From contig DATLAJ010000126.1 of assembly GCA_035527515.1 (NCBI GenBank), positions 1 to 47,314 on the forward strand: a stretch of DNA of 47,314 nt. Direction: 5' to 3'. The notes beneath the pieces are model-generated. The model searched no databases. It had not been told where the DNA came from and saw nothing but the letters and a program-made list of their open reading frames with translations. This document shows, one piece after another, positions 26,061 to 35,075 of this stretch; positions within the stretch are counted from its first letter, which is position 1; the number at the start of each line of letters is the position of its first letter. The position numbers and the translations under genes are program-made. This stretch comes from a bacterium. Lineage in GTDB: Bacteria; B130-G9.

Positions 26061-27508
26061 TGCCTCTCTCTCCGCCCGCCCTTACGAGCCATCTGTGCCC
26101 TGACGTTGGCAAAACTGAGAGCTCGCTCTGTCCCCGACTCAAATCTGGGAATCACGCCCACTACCCAAAGTCCCAAGTGCCGCTCGATGTCCTCCGGCGT
26201 CTTGTACGTCATCTCAAGATAGTCCAGCAGAAACGCCAAACCCGTGCCCACCAACAGGCCAATTATCGCAGCAACCAACAACTTGAGGCCCAACTTCTGG
26301 GAGACCGGCGCCGTAGGGACAATCGCTGACTCCACAACGCTTATCTTACGTCGATTGACAGCGCTCTCCAGTGCGCTCTTCTTCTGCCGCTCCGCCAGCA
26401 GGTCGTAAAGGTCTTTTGAACTAGTTACTTCACGCTCGAGGATCGAGTATTGAAGCTCCATGGCGTTGAGCTTTTGAACTTCCTCCTTGTAGGTCGCAAG
26501 GGTTCCAGAAAGGGACTCATCGATCTTTTCCAGACTCTGAACCTTGTTCCGCTGAGTCCTGATGATCTCCATCTCCCGACTCTCCAGCTGCGCCTCGAGC
26601 GATCGTATCTTCTCCTTCAGGTCCAGTATGACGGGATGTTTTGGCCTGTACACCCCCAACTTCTCTTTAAGCTCCATCTTGACCTTATCGAGCTCGGACC
26701 TGAGATCAGCTATGCCAGCCGAACCATAACTCCCAAAGGTCGCCGTCGCGGCCACCGGCCCCAGCTTCAGTGCCTTCTCGAGCGAGGACAGTGCGAGCTC
26801 CGTATTCATCCTGTCCAGGCGGGCCTGAAGCTGCGCACTCGACGTGGTCTGTAACTTGGACGCCAGCTCGTTCTTTCGCTCCTGTAGCCCAATAATGCCC
26901 TTCTCAAGCTTGAAATCCTGGAACTTCTTCTCCGCCTTGTTCACATTCTCGCGCATCTGGACAAGCTGCCTGCCAAACCAGTCGAGCCAACTCTTCGCCT
27001 CGGCCACCTCACGATTGTGGGTCTGGTCAATGTAGGTCTGGGCGACCAGGCTGGCAACCTCAGCAACTTTGGCGGGGTCAGGCCCTTCCACGGTAATCTC
27101 TGCTAACGCCGACTCGGACGACTTATAGACTTTAACCTTGTTAAAGTCGATTGTGATGTTCTTCTTGAATTGCCCGATCCGAGCCAGCTTCTTACTCTGC
27201 GAAAGGCTCTCATAGTAAGGGTCAAGCTTTCTCAAAACCGAATCCATCACGGGCCTACTGAACAGAAGTATCCTCTCTATCTCTGGTTCGATCCCCGCAG
27301 CCTGCGTCTCCAACGCCCTGATCGGCGCCCCGCCCTGCTCAATCAAGACCTTCGCACTTGCCTCATAGACAGGTTCTGCCCTCATGAACATTATCCCCGT
27401 GGGAACGACCGTGACAAGGACCGCAAGGACAACTATCCAAAGCTTCTGCCGGACTACCGCCAGATACTGCCTGAGGTTGATCTCTTGATACTCATCGTGT
27501 TCGGCCAT
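26057..27508 (-). CDS. Wzz/GNVR-type polysaccharide co-polymerase (chain-length determinant)
   Basis: An inner-membrane protein of 483 residues. An N-terminal membrane helix (LWIVVLAVLVTVVPTGIMF) is followed by a large periplasmic coiled-coil region, a PTAPVSQK proline motif and a second membrane helix (LLVAAIIGLLVGTGLAFLLD). The cytoplasmic tail ends in GGRRERQ. It sets polymer length and links the periplasmic exporter to the kinase, which is a separate protein here. ATG 27508 is chosen since GGGGAGG lies 5 nt before it; the in-frame TTG 27511 overlaps that spacing. The stop overlaps the kinase start in ATGA. Confidence 0.92.
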   Translation of the reverse strand: MAEHDEYQEINLRQYLAVVRQKLWIVVLAVLVTVVPTGIMFMRAEPVYEASAKVLIEQGGAPIRALETQAAGIEPEIERILLFSRPVMDSVLRKLDPYYESLSQSKKLARIGQFKKNITIDFNKVKVYKSSESALAEITVEGPDPAKVAEVASLVAQTYIDQTHNREVAEAKSWLDWFGRQLVQMRENVNKAEKKFQDFKLEKGIIGLQERKNELASKLQTTSSAQLQARLDRMNTELALSSLEKALKLGPVAATATFGSYGSAGIADLRSELDKVKMELKEKLGVYRPKHPVILDLKEKIRSLEAQLESREMEIIRTQRNKVQSLEKIDESLSGTLATYKEEVQKLNAMELQYSILEREVTSSKDLYDLLAERQKKSALESAVNRRKISVVESAIVPTAPVSQKLGLKLLVAAIIGLLVGTGLAFLLDYLEMTYKTPEDIERHLGLWVVGVIPRFESGTERALSFANVRAQMARKGGRRERQ

Positions 27509-27529
27509 CAATTCCTCCCCACTTGATCG

Positions 27530-28552
27530 CTAGAATATCGAACGAGGGACATAGACAACATCGCCGGGTTGAAGCAGTAGGTCTGCGCTCTGGTCGCCAC
27601 CCTCTATGATCTCATTGATGTTGACCTTCAACGTGACAAGTTTCCCATCCGCCGCCTTTCGCTTGACCTGAACGCGAGACCTGGCCGCGACCTCCGTGAA
27701 ATTGCCGGCCTTCAGTATGGCCCGAAGCGCGGTCAGACCTTTCGAGTAAGTAATGATCCCAGGATTCCTCACTTGACCAAAGACCAAGACATTACCCTCC
27801 TCGGAGCCAGAGAACTCCCTAGCGTGCTCACCCGACAAGACGTAGATGATGTCGCCCGCCTTGACCGGAACGTTCAACTTGCCGCTCGTGTCGTTCATCA
27901 ACTCGAGAAGGTTGAATGTGTAGCGCTCGGGTGTCCGCAGCCGCTCCGCGCTTTCGCCTGAGCTGGGCAGCCTAATGAGAAATCCCGTCTTATTGAACCC
28001 GTTGACTGGCCCACCAGCACGGATTATCACGTCTTTGAGAAGCTCGCTCTCCGCCTGAAGATAGTAGGTCCCTGAGCTGGCGATCTCGCCCACAAGCCTA
28101 ACCTTGTGACTCTTGCGCGCCTTGAGCGTAATATAAACTCTGGGCGAGACCAGGTAATCAATGCCGAGCAGCCTCTCGACCTTTTTTGAGAACTCAGTAA
28201 GTGTGAGACCACCCGCCCTAACCTTGTTTACCATAGGAAGCATCACGGTCCCCTGAGGAGTAATCGCAACGTCAACTGACTCCCGATACCCTCCCTTCCC
28301 GCTGATCACCACCGAAAGCTCGTCGTCAGGTCCAAGTGTATAAACCTTGTCCGACAGCTCAGTCTGCAGCGGCGCCGCAACCATTGGCTGCGAAAACGCA
28401 GAAGGCTGCCCCAAGCTCTCTGCCTCAGGGAGCGTGCTAGCTGATTTACGCTCGTGACAACCCAGAGCGCCTAGTAAGATTGCTACACAGAAAACAAACA
28501 AAACAAACGCGGCTCTTCTAGCCAAAATCACCCACACCCATGGAACGAGCAT
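27530..28552 (-). CDS. Wza-type polysaccharide export lipoprotein with SLBB domains
   Basis: A 340-residue outer-membrane export protein. The N-terminus has a hydrophobic signal and a Cys in LLGALGC that fits a slightly atypical lipobox. Then come a poly-export (PES) domain (YTLGPDDELSVVISGKGGY, VMLPMVNKVRAGGLTL, VSPRVYITLKA) and SLBB-type domains (VRLVGEIASSGTYYL, ILKAGNFTEVA). The C-terminus is LLLQPGDVVYVPRS. It forms the exit channel, with Wzz below. The start at ATG 28552 avoids the overlap with the upstream gene that the longer frame (28621) would need. The long Wza C-terminal helix is not evident; the neighbouring beta-barrel may supply the pore. Confidence 0.9.
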   Translation of the reverse strand: MLVPWVWVILARRAAFVLFVFCVAILLGALGCHERKSASTLPEAESLGQPSAFSQPMVAAPLQTELSDKVYTLGPDDELSVVISGKGGYRESVDVAITPQGTVMLPMVNKVRAGGLTLTEFSKKVERLLGIDYLVSPRVYITLKARKSHKVRLVGEIASSGTYYLQAESELLKDVIIRAGGPVNGFNKTGFLIRLPSSGESAERLRTPERYTFNLLELMNDTSGKLNVPVKAGDIIYVLSGEHAREFSGSEEGNVLVFGQVRNPGIITYSKGLTALRAILKAGNFTEVAARSRVQVKRKAADGKLVTLKVNINEIIEGGDQSADLLLQPGDVVYVPRSIF

Positions 28553-28565
28553 TGAAGTTCTCAAC

Positions 28566-29759
28566 TTATTTCGCAAACGAATACTCGACGTAAACAGAAG
28601 CCTCCACGACGTGCTCATCATACTCGTATGTTTCTATTGTCGAGTCAACTTTTGCAAAAGTATAGCCTCCCCTTATCGACAGCCATTTGAACAGCTTATA
28701 GCCAAGTTTGGCCGACGCCCGATAAGCATAATCCCTCCGATCGCTCTCCCCCTCGTACTTCCGGCGCTGGACACCCCCGTCGAACATCGCCTCTATCCGG
28801 TCAAGAAACACCTGTCGGACTGACGCATCGATGCTTCTGCTCCTGTAAAAAGTCCCCGTTGCCTGGTCACTCGGCACATAACTGGCGCTGCCAACGATCT
28901 CCGCGCGGGTGTCCTCGCCGAGGTCCCTTGCGATCCTCAGAAGCCCACTGAAGCTCGATCTGCCCTTCTTTGCCTCATCCGAATCGCCCTCACTCTTGAA
29001 CGTCGTGGTCTCAAACCCTCCCTCACCCCTGATAGTGGTATCAATGCCGACAAGCTTGGTCTCAACATAAACTCTTCCCGAGTAATCGTAGCGATCGGTC
29101 TGATTCTCTGTCTCGTTGTCCACCAACCCCCAATCACCCGTAACCCCGATCTCCGTCTGCATTCCTAACCTGTAGCCAGCGCTGCCCGTAACAGAGTTGT
29201 CCTCTCGGTTGCTGCTCCTGTCAACCTCCCTGCGGGATATCATGTTGCTCGACCTGTGCCCCAGCGTGAAAACCAGCCTCGACCCGGGCGCATACCGCAC
29301 CGTCTCATTCGTGGAGTTCTCCATAAACCGTCTGTCGAGACTCGGAACGTCCGAGCGCGACTTCGTACCCACCACCGAGTCGGTCACCCGATCCGAGATG
29401 GCGAGCGACAGTTTGTCCGTGAAGTGCAGAGTTCCCGCTAGCTCGCCCAGATGGCTTTTGAGGGAGTAGTGCTTTTGGCCTGAAGGGTAATAAACCTTGT
29501 AATAGGGCTCGTAGCGCAGGCTGAAGCTCCCGATGTCCGAAATGTAACTAACACTTAGTGAGGGGGAGTATTGCACCGCGTACGAGTCTTTAACATAGTC
29601 CTCGCTCGTCCTCTCGTTCGAAAGCCAAGGGTTCCGCTCATACATCCCGGATATCTCCAGGCTCGTCTTGAACGATAACGACCTCTGCGCAAAAGACGTC
29701 GTAAACAGACCAAGAGGCAGCGATGCCGCCAAAACAAATACTGTTACTTTGAAGTTCAT
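28566..29759 (-). CDS. Outer-membrane beta-barrel protein of an exopolysaccharide operon
   Basis: A 397-residue exported protein with a Sec signal peptide (MNFKVTVFVLAASLPLGLF to SFAQ) and then alternating-residue beta strands throughout, such as LSVSYISDIGSFSLRYEPYY, VYVETKLVGIDTTIRGEGGF and the final VVEASVYVEYSFAK. This is the look of the large barrels found with Wza in exopolysaccharide and PEP-CTERM-associated operons. No sugar-modifying enzyme motif is seen. It is the second gene in the operon and overlaps nothing; GGAG precedes ATG 29759, which begins a much better signal peptide than the upstream in-frame ATG at 29795. Likely a pore or export scaffold. Confidence 0.8.
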   Translation of the reverse strand: MNFKVTVFVLAASLPLGLFTTSFAQRSLSFKTSLEISGMYERNPWLSNERTSEDYVKDSYAVQYSPSLSVSYISDIGSFSLRYEPYYKVYYPSGQKHYSLKSHLGELAGTLHFTDKLSLAISDRVTDSVVGTKSRSDVPSLDRRFMENSTNETVRYAPGSRLVFTLGHRSSNMISRREVDRSSNREDNSVTGSAGYRLGMQTEIGVTGDWGLVDNETENQTDRYDYSGRVYVETKLVGIDTTIRGEGGFETTTFKSEGDSDEAKKGRSSFSGLLRIARDLGEDTRAEIVGSASYVPSDQATGTFYRSRSIDASVRQVFLDRIEAMFDGGVQRRKYEGESDRRDYAYRASAKLGYKLFKWLSIRGGYTFAKVDSTIETYEYDEHVVEASVYVEYSFAK

Positions 29760-30024
29760 GCTTGCTCCACGTCCCGATGAATGCTCAGTTGCCATACAAC
29801 TTCCACTTTGCCGGTCCGTGCTCGTTAGACCCTAATGTTAATGCCACTCACCGCTCATAACTGCGGATGACCTGAAAGATACATCGTAAAGCCCGTCGCC
29901 CGGTTCTGCAAGATGGCTAAGCGGGTTTGACAAACATAACGCCTCGACCTTTGCTCAAAACAGAACGCGACAGCTCTTGCCCCGGACTCGAAGAGAAACC
30001 TGCCGCCAGTTAGATGCGCAGCGA

Positions 30025-30981
30025 TTATTCCTGGGACTTGTGCTCCTTCGAAAAACGCTTCTGTTCCCCCTCGGGCGTGAAGGAGTAGCTGCGAGACGAG
30101 AAAACAAGCCCCGTCTTACCCTCAAAACCCTTTGCGATGAGGATACCTCTTGACCTCAAACTGTTGGTGAGGCGCTGTATCACATGTTGCCTCGCCTCCT
30201 CGCTGGTCTCAGGTAGGAGCAACAGAATAGACGGGTGCTGAAAGGTGATTAGGTCGGAGCCCCTTATGTTCGGGCGAATGATGCGCAGGATCATCTTGGT
30301 CAACTCGGCGTCCTGCGCAACTCCGAACTCAGCCCGCGCCTGAGCGAGGTCCTCGAGGTTTATTTTCACCATCGAGACAGACCTGCTGTACCTCATCGCC
30401 CTGTCGAGCTCCTCCTTCACTCGCACCGCGAAATACGCCGCTGTCTGGCAGCCATATTCCACGTCCAGCGGCGGTGATGCGAGGTCCGCCTCCTCCCATA
30501 CCTTGCCGAGAAAGGAGCGAACGTCGCGCGCCACCATGTCTCGACTGACCCCGGCCGCCTCCAATGGCGCCTCAGCTTCGGCCGCCTTGACCTCCTGCTT
30601 CGCCAACGCCTCCTCTCTAACCTTGAGGCCCATGTCGATCAGCGAAAGCAGTTCCCTGTAGGAATAAGGCTTCTTCAGGAGCGCATCGAACACGTCCCCC
30701 GGATAGTGCTCCCTTAACGCATAGGGACTGCTGCCCGTAACCAGTATGCAATATGTATTTAAGCCGAGGGATTTAACCTGCGTGATCAGGTCAATGCCAT
30801 TCATCACCGGCATCGAGAAATCAGTCAAGAGCAGGTCACAGTCGTTCTCCTTGATGAACGCGAGCGCCTGCCTGGGCGAGACGAATGTCTGGATGTCGCA
30901 CTCTGATCTCTCGAGTCGCAGGATATCCGCAGTGAGGTCGAGCATGGTTTCGTTGTCGTCAACACAGACTATCCGGACCAT
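30025..30981 (-). CDS. Response regulator with degenerate GGDEF domain
   Basis: A 318-residue protein: receiver domain with acidic pair (VCVDDNE), phospho-acceptor Asp54 (LLLTDFSMP), Thr (LVTGSS) and Lys (LLKKPY), all intact. It is followed by a helical linker rich in Glu and Ala, and by a GGDEF-fold domain. That domain is recognisable from AMRYSRSVSMVKINLEDLAQ and LILLLPETSEEA-like strands, but the signature GG[DE]EF site is replaced by FQHPS and the usual DxLTGLxNR start reads DVEYGCQTAAYF. It cannot make cyclic di-GMP and is probably a binding or regulatory module. First gene of the exopolysaccharide operon. ATG 30981 is chosen over TTG 30996. Confidence 0.82.
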   Translation of the reverse strand: MVRIVCVDDNETMLDLTADILRLERSECDIQTFVSPRQALAFIKENDCDLLLTDFSMPVMNGIDLITQVKSLGLNTYCILVTGSSPYALREHYPGDVFDALLKKPYSYRELLSLIDMGLKVREEALAKQEVKAAEAEAPLEAAGVSRDMVARDVRSFLGKVWEEADLASPPLDVEYGCQTAAYFAVRVKEELDRAMRYSRSVSMVKINLEDLAQARAEFGVAQDAELTKMILRIIRPNIRGSDLITFQHPSILLLLPETSEEARQHVIQRLTNSLRSRGILIAKGFEGKTGLVFSSRSYSFTPEGEQKRFSKEHKSQE

Positions 30982-31437
30982 CTTTTCACCGACCAAACCT
31001 AATTAACTCAGCAACATTCACTTTCTCACTCCAATCCTCGGGCTCAGGGGAACACTAAACCCGTAAAGAGCCTTATGCACCGGGCGGATCGCAAAGCTGG
31101 CAAGACAGATAGCTGTCCGCAACAGAAGCCCACGCTCCGCAATTTGCCCGCCTCATGTAGGATAATATGTCTCAAACCTGTCGCAAGTGTCAAGCTCGCC
31201 AAGAAAAGAACTGTATTGGGGCGTAAGGCTCGAGGCGGGTCCGTTTGAGTGGGTGGCTTGACGCAGTTTTGCTCTGCTGCTGGGTCCGCTTGTCAACAAC
31301 CTTGCAATCGTGACTCCAAGATGTAGCATCACGTCGTTGTTCTACTGTTGAGGGTATCAGCGAATGAGCGTTCTTTTGCCGGGTTATCTTTACTTGCCCA
31401 TGATGCAATAACTACTGGTGAAGGAGTATATGCAGCG
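30982..31437. other. Divergent intergenic region, 456 nt
   Basis: It separates the exopolysaccharide operon (-) from the pyrophosphatase gene (+) and must hold promoters for both. I see no convincing -35/-10 pair, tRNA or small gene. Short open frames on both strands lack ribosome sites. Confidence 0.4.
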
Positions 31438-33588
31438 ATGACAGCTGACGATCTATTCTGGATAGCCCCGATCGGGTCTGCCCTGGGGCTCATCTTTGCA
31501 TACGTATTTTACCGCCAGATCATGAAGAAGGCCGAGGGCGATCCTGAGATGATCAGGATCGCCGGTTACGTGCGCAAAGGCGCGATGGCCTACTTAAAAC
31601 AGCAGTATAAAGTAGTGGCTGTGTTTTTTGTCTGTGCGGGTCTGGGCTTTGGCGTCCTTGCCCTCCTGAACATGCAATCCAAGTGGGTCCCGTTTGCTTT
31701 CTTCACGGGTGGTTTTTTCTCTGGGCTCTCGGGCTTCATAGGCATGAAAACCTCCACGAACGCCGCAGCAAGGACGACGTTTGCGGCGAAGCAGTCGCTC
31801 AATCAAGGACTTAATGTTGCATTCCGCGCTGGCGCCGTGATGGGCTTGACCGTTGTGGGTCTGGGGCTTCTGGACATCAGCCTGTGGTTCATAGTGCTCA
31901 GGAAACTGATGGGCTACAACCTCCACGTCGTTACGACCACGATGCTCTGCTTCGGGATGGGTGCGAGCTCCCAGGCGCTGTTCGCGAGGGTCGGCGGCGG
32001 CATCTTTACTAAGGCCGCAGACGTGGGGGCTGATCTAGTTGGGAAAATCGAGGCGGGCATCCCGGAGGATGACCCTCGCAATCCAGCTACCATCGCGGAT
32101 AACGTGGGCGACAACGTCGGGGACGTGGCCGGCATGGGAGCTGACCTTTACGAGTCTTACTGCGGCTCGATACTGGCTACTGCTGCCCTCGGCGTCGCCG
32201 CTGGGCTTGGGATAAAGGGTGTGATCGCGCCGATGATCCTTGCCGCCGCTGGCATCGTGGTGTCAATAGTGGGGGTCTATCTCGTTCGGACAAGTGGCGA
32301 AGAGTCCCAGAAGAAACTCCTGGCCGCGTTAGGCCGCGGCATCAATACGAGCTCTTGGCTCGTGGTCATCGTTTCGTTTCTGACTGTCCTGTTCCTCATG
32401 CCAGATCATTTCGGCGTGTTCTTCGCGGTAGTCATTGGCCTGGCCGTGGGAATCATCATCGGAAAATCCACGGAATACTTCACATCAAACGCATACCGGC
32501 CGACGAGGCGCGTCGCCGAGCAGGGCAAGACAGGTCCCGCTACGGTGATAATCGAGGGTTTAGGAATGGGCATGCTTTCGACAGTTATCCCCGTGCTAAC
32601 TGTTGGGTTCGGGACACTGGCCGCATACGGAGCGACCGGCGGATTCAGCAATACGGCTATGGGCCTCTATGGCATCGGCATCGCCGCAGTCGGGATGCTC
32701 TCCACGCTCGGGATAACGCTTGCTAGCGACGCATACGGCCCCGTCGCTGACAACGCGGGCGGTAACGCTGAGATGACCCGGCAGCCAGCTTTCGTCCGCA
32801 AGAGAACTGACGCACTGGACAGCCTGGGCAACACCACCGCCGCGACCGGCAAGGGTTTCGCTATCGGTTCGGCTGCCCTGACTGCTCTTGCGCTTCTCGC
32901 CTCCTATGTCGAGGAGATCAGAGTAGGTCTTGATCGCCTCGGGCAAGAGTCGCTCACGCTTATGAACAGCCAGGTGCCGCTGATGAGCGCAACGCTAGAG
33001 AACTTCATGGATTACTACCAGGTTCACTTGATGAACCCTCGCGTTTTTGTCGGGCTTTTTCTCGGAGCAATGCTGGTTTTGGCTTTCTGTGGGATGACGC
33101 TGAAGGCCGTTGGCCGGGCCGCTTCCGCTATGGTGGAGGAGGTGCGCCGGCAGTTTAGTCAGATCAAGGGCATTCTCGAAGGTAAGGCCGAACCTGACTA
33201 TACACGTTGCGTTCAGATCGCAACCAAGGGCGCCCAACGCGAGATGATACTGCCGTCCTTGATGGCCATCATAGCCCCGATAGCGGTTGGTCTTGTGCTC
33301 GGCGTCCCGGGCGTTATGGGCCTTCTGGCCGGTGCCTTGTGCTCAGGCTTTGCCATAGCCATTTTCATGGCCAACGCCGGTGGCTCGTGGGATAACGCCA
33401 AGAAATTCGTCGAAGAGGGCCACCTTGGTGGCAAAGGCTCCGACATACACAAGGCCACAATCATCGGCGACACCGTTGGTGACCCGTTCAAGGATACCGC
33501 AGGCCCAAGTCTCAACATACTCATCAAACTAATGAGCATGGTCAGCATTGTCGTCGCGGGACTCATCGTCAAATACCACATCTTCTAA
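31438..33588 (+). CDS. hppA: Membrane-bound ion-pumping pyrophosphatase, K+-dependent type
   Basis: A 716-residue polytopic membrane protein that hydrolyses pyrophosphate and pumps H+ and/or Na+ across the inner membrane. Substrate-site motifs are complete: [20 protein letters not shown], the following [20 protein letters not shown], and [18 protein letters not shown] near the C-terminus. In [10 protein letters not shown] the Ala and Gly at the diagnostic positions fit the K+-dependent subfamily (K+-independent enzymes have Lys and Thr). Whether it moves Na+ or H+ cannot be decided from what I checked. ATG 31438 is preferred; AAGGAG lies 11 nt upstream, and the longer frame from 31348 adds 30 residues with no family resemblance. 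Useful in an organism short of energy. Confidence 0.95.
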   Translation: MTADDLFWIAPIGSALGLIFAYVFYRQIMKKAEGDPEMIRIAGYVRKGAMAYLKQQYKVVAVFFVCAGLGFGVLALLNMQSKWVPFAFFTGGFFSGLSGFIGMKTSTNAAARTTFAAKQSLNQGLNVAFRAGAVMGLTVVGLGLLDISLWFIVLRKLMGYNLHVVTTTMLCFGMGASSQALFARVGGGIFTKAADVGADLVGKIEAGIPEDDPRNPATIADNVGDNVGDVAGMGADLYESYCGSILATAALGVAAGLGIKGVIAPMILAAAGIVVSIVGVYLVRTSGEESQKKLLAALGRGINTSSWLVVIVSFLTVLFLMPDHFGVFFAVVIGLAVGIIIGKSTEYFTSNAYRPTRRVAEQGKTGPATVIIEGLGMGMLSTVIPVLTVGFGTLAAYGATGGFSNTAMGLYGIGIAAVGMLSTLGITLASDAYGPVADNAGGNAEMTRQPAFVRKRTDALDSLGNTTAATGKGFAIGSAALTALALLASYVEEIRVGLDRLGQESLTLMNSQVPLMSATLENFMDYYQVHLMNPRVFVGLFLGAMLVLAFCGMTLKAVGRAASAMVEEVRRQFSQIKGILEGKAEPDYTRCVQIATKGAQREMILPSLMAIIAPIAVGLVLGVPGVMGLLAGALCSGFAIAIFMANAGGSWDNAKKFVEEGHLGGKGSDIHKATIIGDTVGDPFKDTAGPSLNILIKLMSMVSIVVAGLIVKYHIF

Positions 33589-33699
33589 AGACGTTATGAA
33601 CTATCGGCCGAGCAATGCGAGTCTGCGCTCCGCATGCCGAGTGCCTGCACTGGCTGCCAGCGAAGCATCTGTGGTGCTTGACAATGGGGCGATTCGGGA

Positions 33700-34428
33700 A
33701 TGATCATCCCATACAAGGACGTCAACCCGACCGACTCCTTCCCATACGTCACGGTAGCAATTATCGCCGCAAACGCGGCCATGTTCCTCGGGCAGACCTA
33801 CATGGACATCACGGAGGGGCCGGGCCATAGCGTGCTCAACTTCGGTTTCAGGCCGGTCGCATTACTTCATCCTGCCGAGGCAGTCGCAGCTGTCTCTCCA
33901 ATTCTAACCCTCTTTCTCTCCATGTTCATGCACGCCGGCATAATCCACATCGCCGGCAACATGCTCTACCTCTGGATATATGGGGACAACGTGGAAGATG
34001 TGATGGGGCATGTCTTCTACCTAATCTTCTACGTCACCGGCGGACTTCTGGCCACGTTCACACACCTTCTCTTCAATCCCACCTCTAATGTCCCAATGAT
34101 CGGCGCAAGCGGAGCGGTCGCCTCCGTCCTAGGTGCTTATCTCGTGTTATATCCACACGCCAAAGTCAAGACGCTCGTCTGGATATTTATTTTCATTACC
34201 GTTGTATATCTCCCCGCCTGGGCACTCATCGGCTTCTTTGTCGGCCTGAACCTGGTGATGGGTGTGATCAGTCTCGCCTCGCCCAGCGCCGGCGGCGTCG
34301 CATGGTTCGCACACATGGGGGGCCTGGCCTTTGGCGTCGCCATCGCGCTCCTGTTTAGAAGCGGGCTGCGACACGCCAGAAGAGACCACAGTAGTTTTAA
34401 CCAATGGCCTAGTGAGTGGAGGCTTTAG
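33700..34428 (+). CDS. Rhomboid-family intramembrane serine protease
   Basis: A 242-residue membrane protein with six or seven helices. The catalytic dyad is visible: Ser137 in GASGAV and His205 in AHMGG, with the conserved HAGIIHIAGN loop (His78, His83, Asn87) that shapes the oxyanion hole. The N-terminal MIIPYKDVNP is typical of the bacterial rhomboid group. It would cleave membrane proteins within or next to the bilayer; the substrate is unknown. It lies 111 nt downstream of the pyrophosphatase gene on the same strand and may share its transcript. The start ATG has a weak ribosome site (GGGG 12 nt upstream). Confidence 0.9.
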   Translation: MIIPYKDVNPTDSFPYVTVAIIAANAAMFLGQTYMDITEGPGHSVLNFGFRPVALLHPAEAVAAVSPILTLFLSMFMHAGIIHIAGNMLYLWIYGDNVEDVMGHVFYLIFYVTGGLLATFTHLLFNPTSNVPMIGASGAVASVLGAYLVLYPHAKVKTLVWIFIFITVVYLPAWALIGFFVGLNLVMGVISLASPSAGGVAWFAHMGGLAFGVAIALLFRSGLRHARRDHSSFNQWPSEWRL

Positions 34429-34635
34429 GACCGTGGCTAGTTAGGTTGTCGGCTCCGCCGTCGCCATGACCATGCTGGACAGGTTCGCAGCTGGAGGCGC
34501 AGCTCGCCCCGTGATGGAATCGCAGGAGTTTCCCCAAAAGCGGCTGCCAATCTGTTGTGTTGTTGGCTGTGGGGCTTGGTTTTGTGCCAGAAGACAGTGG
34601 AATCGGGCTTGACGTCAGGTCGGAGGGGCAGAAGT

Positions 34636-34814
34636 CCCCTGAAAGGGGGCCACGTGGGTAGCCCCGTGTGAAACGCGGGGTACTCGTGCGGGAACACGAC
34701 CCTCACCCCGAAGGCGTCGGACAATCTCTCGCAGATTGCCCGACGCCTTCGGGGTCTATTAAAAGATCCGTGGGTTGTACTCACGGCTACCCACATGATG
34801 CCCTTCTAGGGCAT
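34636..34814. ncRNA. Hairpin-dense element: structured RNA or insertion-sequence end
   Basis: Inverted repeats in order: 34636-34648 (5 bp, loop GAA); 34662-34680 (7 bp with one wobble, loop TGAAA); 34684-34699 (TCGTG/CACGA); 34706-34754 (22-bp arms with one mismatch, loop CTCGC); 34768-34786 (CCGTG/CACGG); 34798-34814 (7 bp ATGCCCT/AGGGCAT, loop TCT). A CCACGTGG palindrome lies at 34650-34657. Such density is not expected by chance in 180 nt. Strand of transcription is unknown. It could be an RNA, the terminal part of an IS200/IS605-like element or a genome-specific repeat; no intact transposase adjoins it. Confidence 0.4.
34706..34754. repeat. Near-perfect 22-bp inverted repeat
   Basis: CCCCGAAGGCGTCGGACAAT begins the left arm (34706-34727), the right arm is 34733-34754, and only one base pair (A opposite C on the folded strand) fails. 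The five-base loop is CTCGC. A run of AATCTATT-like bases is absent on one side and TCTATTAAAAG follows on the plus strand, so a simple terminator is not obvious. Confidence 0.85.
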
Positions 34815-34956
34815 TGAAGCATCACTCTCGAACAGTCCCCGCATCCGGCCCACATTGCAGAAGTTTCTGGCGCCAGAATCCCTCAAACTCAGCCCGCCAC
34901 CACGTTTGCAGCCGCACCAAGGCATGATGTTACGAAAACTCCTTGAGGAATCGATG

Positions 34957-34985
34957 TTGACAACCCCAAAGCGAATCAGAATACT
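34957..34985 (+). promoter_or_regulatory. Candidate promoter of the threonine dehydrogenase gene
   Basis: A perfect TTGACA (34957-34962) and AATACT (34980-34985) are 17 nt apart. Transcription would start near 34992 and give a leader of about 84 nt that includes the stem at 35005-35029. Confidence 0.45.
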
Positions 34986-35004
34986 GCTGCCCAAAAGTAC
35001 ATGA

Positions 35005-35029
35005 TCCCCACAACCTCTCAGTGTGGGGA
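35005..35029 (+). terminator. Terminator- or attenuator-like hairpin before the dehydrogenase gene
   Basis: TCCCCACA (35005-35012) pairs perfectly with TGTGGGGA (35022-35029) around a nine-base loop, followed by CTGTTTGTGG. The stem lies between the candidate promoter and the gene, 46 nt before ATG 35076. The T-rich stretch is short, so termination would be weak or conditional. Confidence 0.35.
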
Positions 35030-35075
35030 CTGTTTGTGGCTAATATGAAGTAGACAACGTGTTATGGAGGAAGTG

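Larger units (their letters stand above)
34429..35075. other. Gene-free interval with a hairpin cluster
   Basis: No supported gene lies in these 647 nt. The part from 34636 to 34814 contains at least six hairpins, listed separately as a possible structured RNA or mobile-element end. The part from 34957 to 35029 holds a promoter-like pair and a terminator-like stem before the threonine dehydrogenase gene. Minus-strand open frames at 34437-34796 and 34806-34994 show no family and overlap the hairpins. Confidence 0.5.

Noticed and set aside
28566-30981. Exosortase/PEP-CTERM system because of the barrel and export genes
   Set aside because: No exosortase gene and no PEP-CTERM tails on the secreted proteins were found.
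34437-34796. 119-codon minus-strand frame across the hairpin cluster
   Set aside because: It has no ribosome site or family and is explained by the GC-rich palindromes.
34806-34994. Minus-strand frame with Cys residues and an RDxxARN stretch, recalling the zinc-finger end of TnpB transposases
   Set aside because: Only 62 codons, spacing of the cysteines does not match CxxC pairs, and it overlaps the promoter and hairpins; too weak to call even as a relic.
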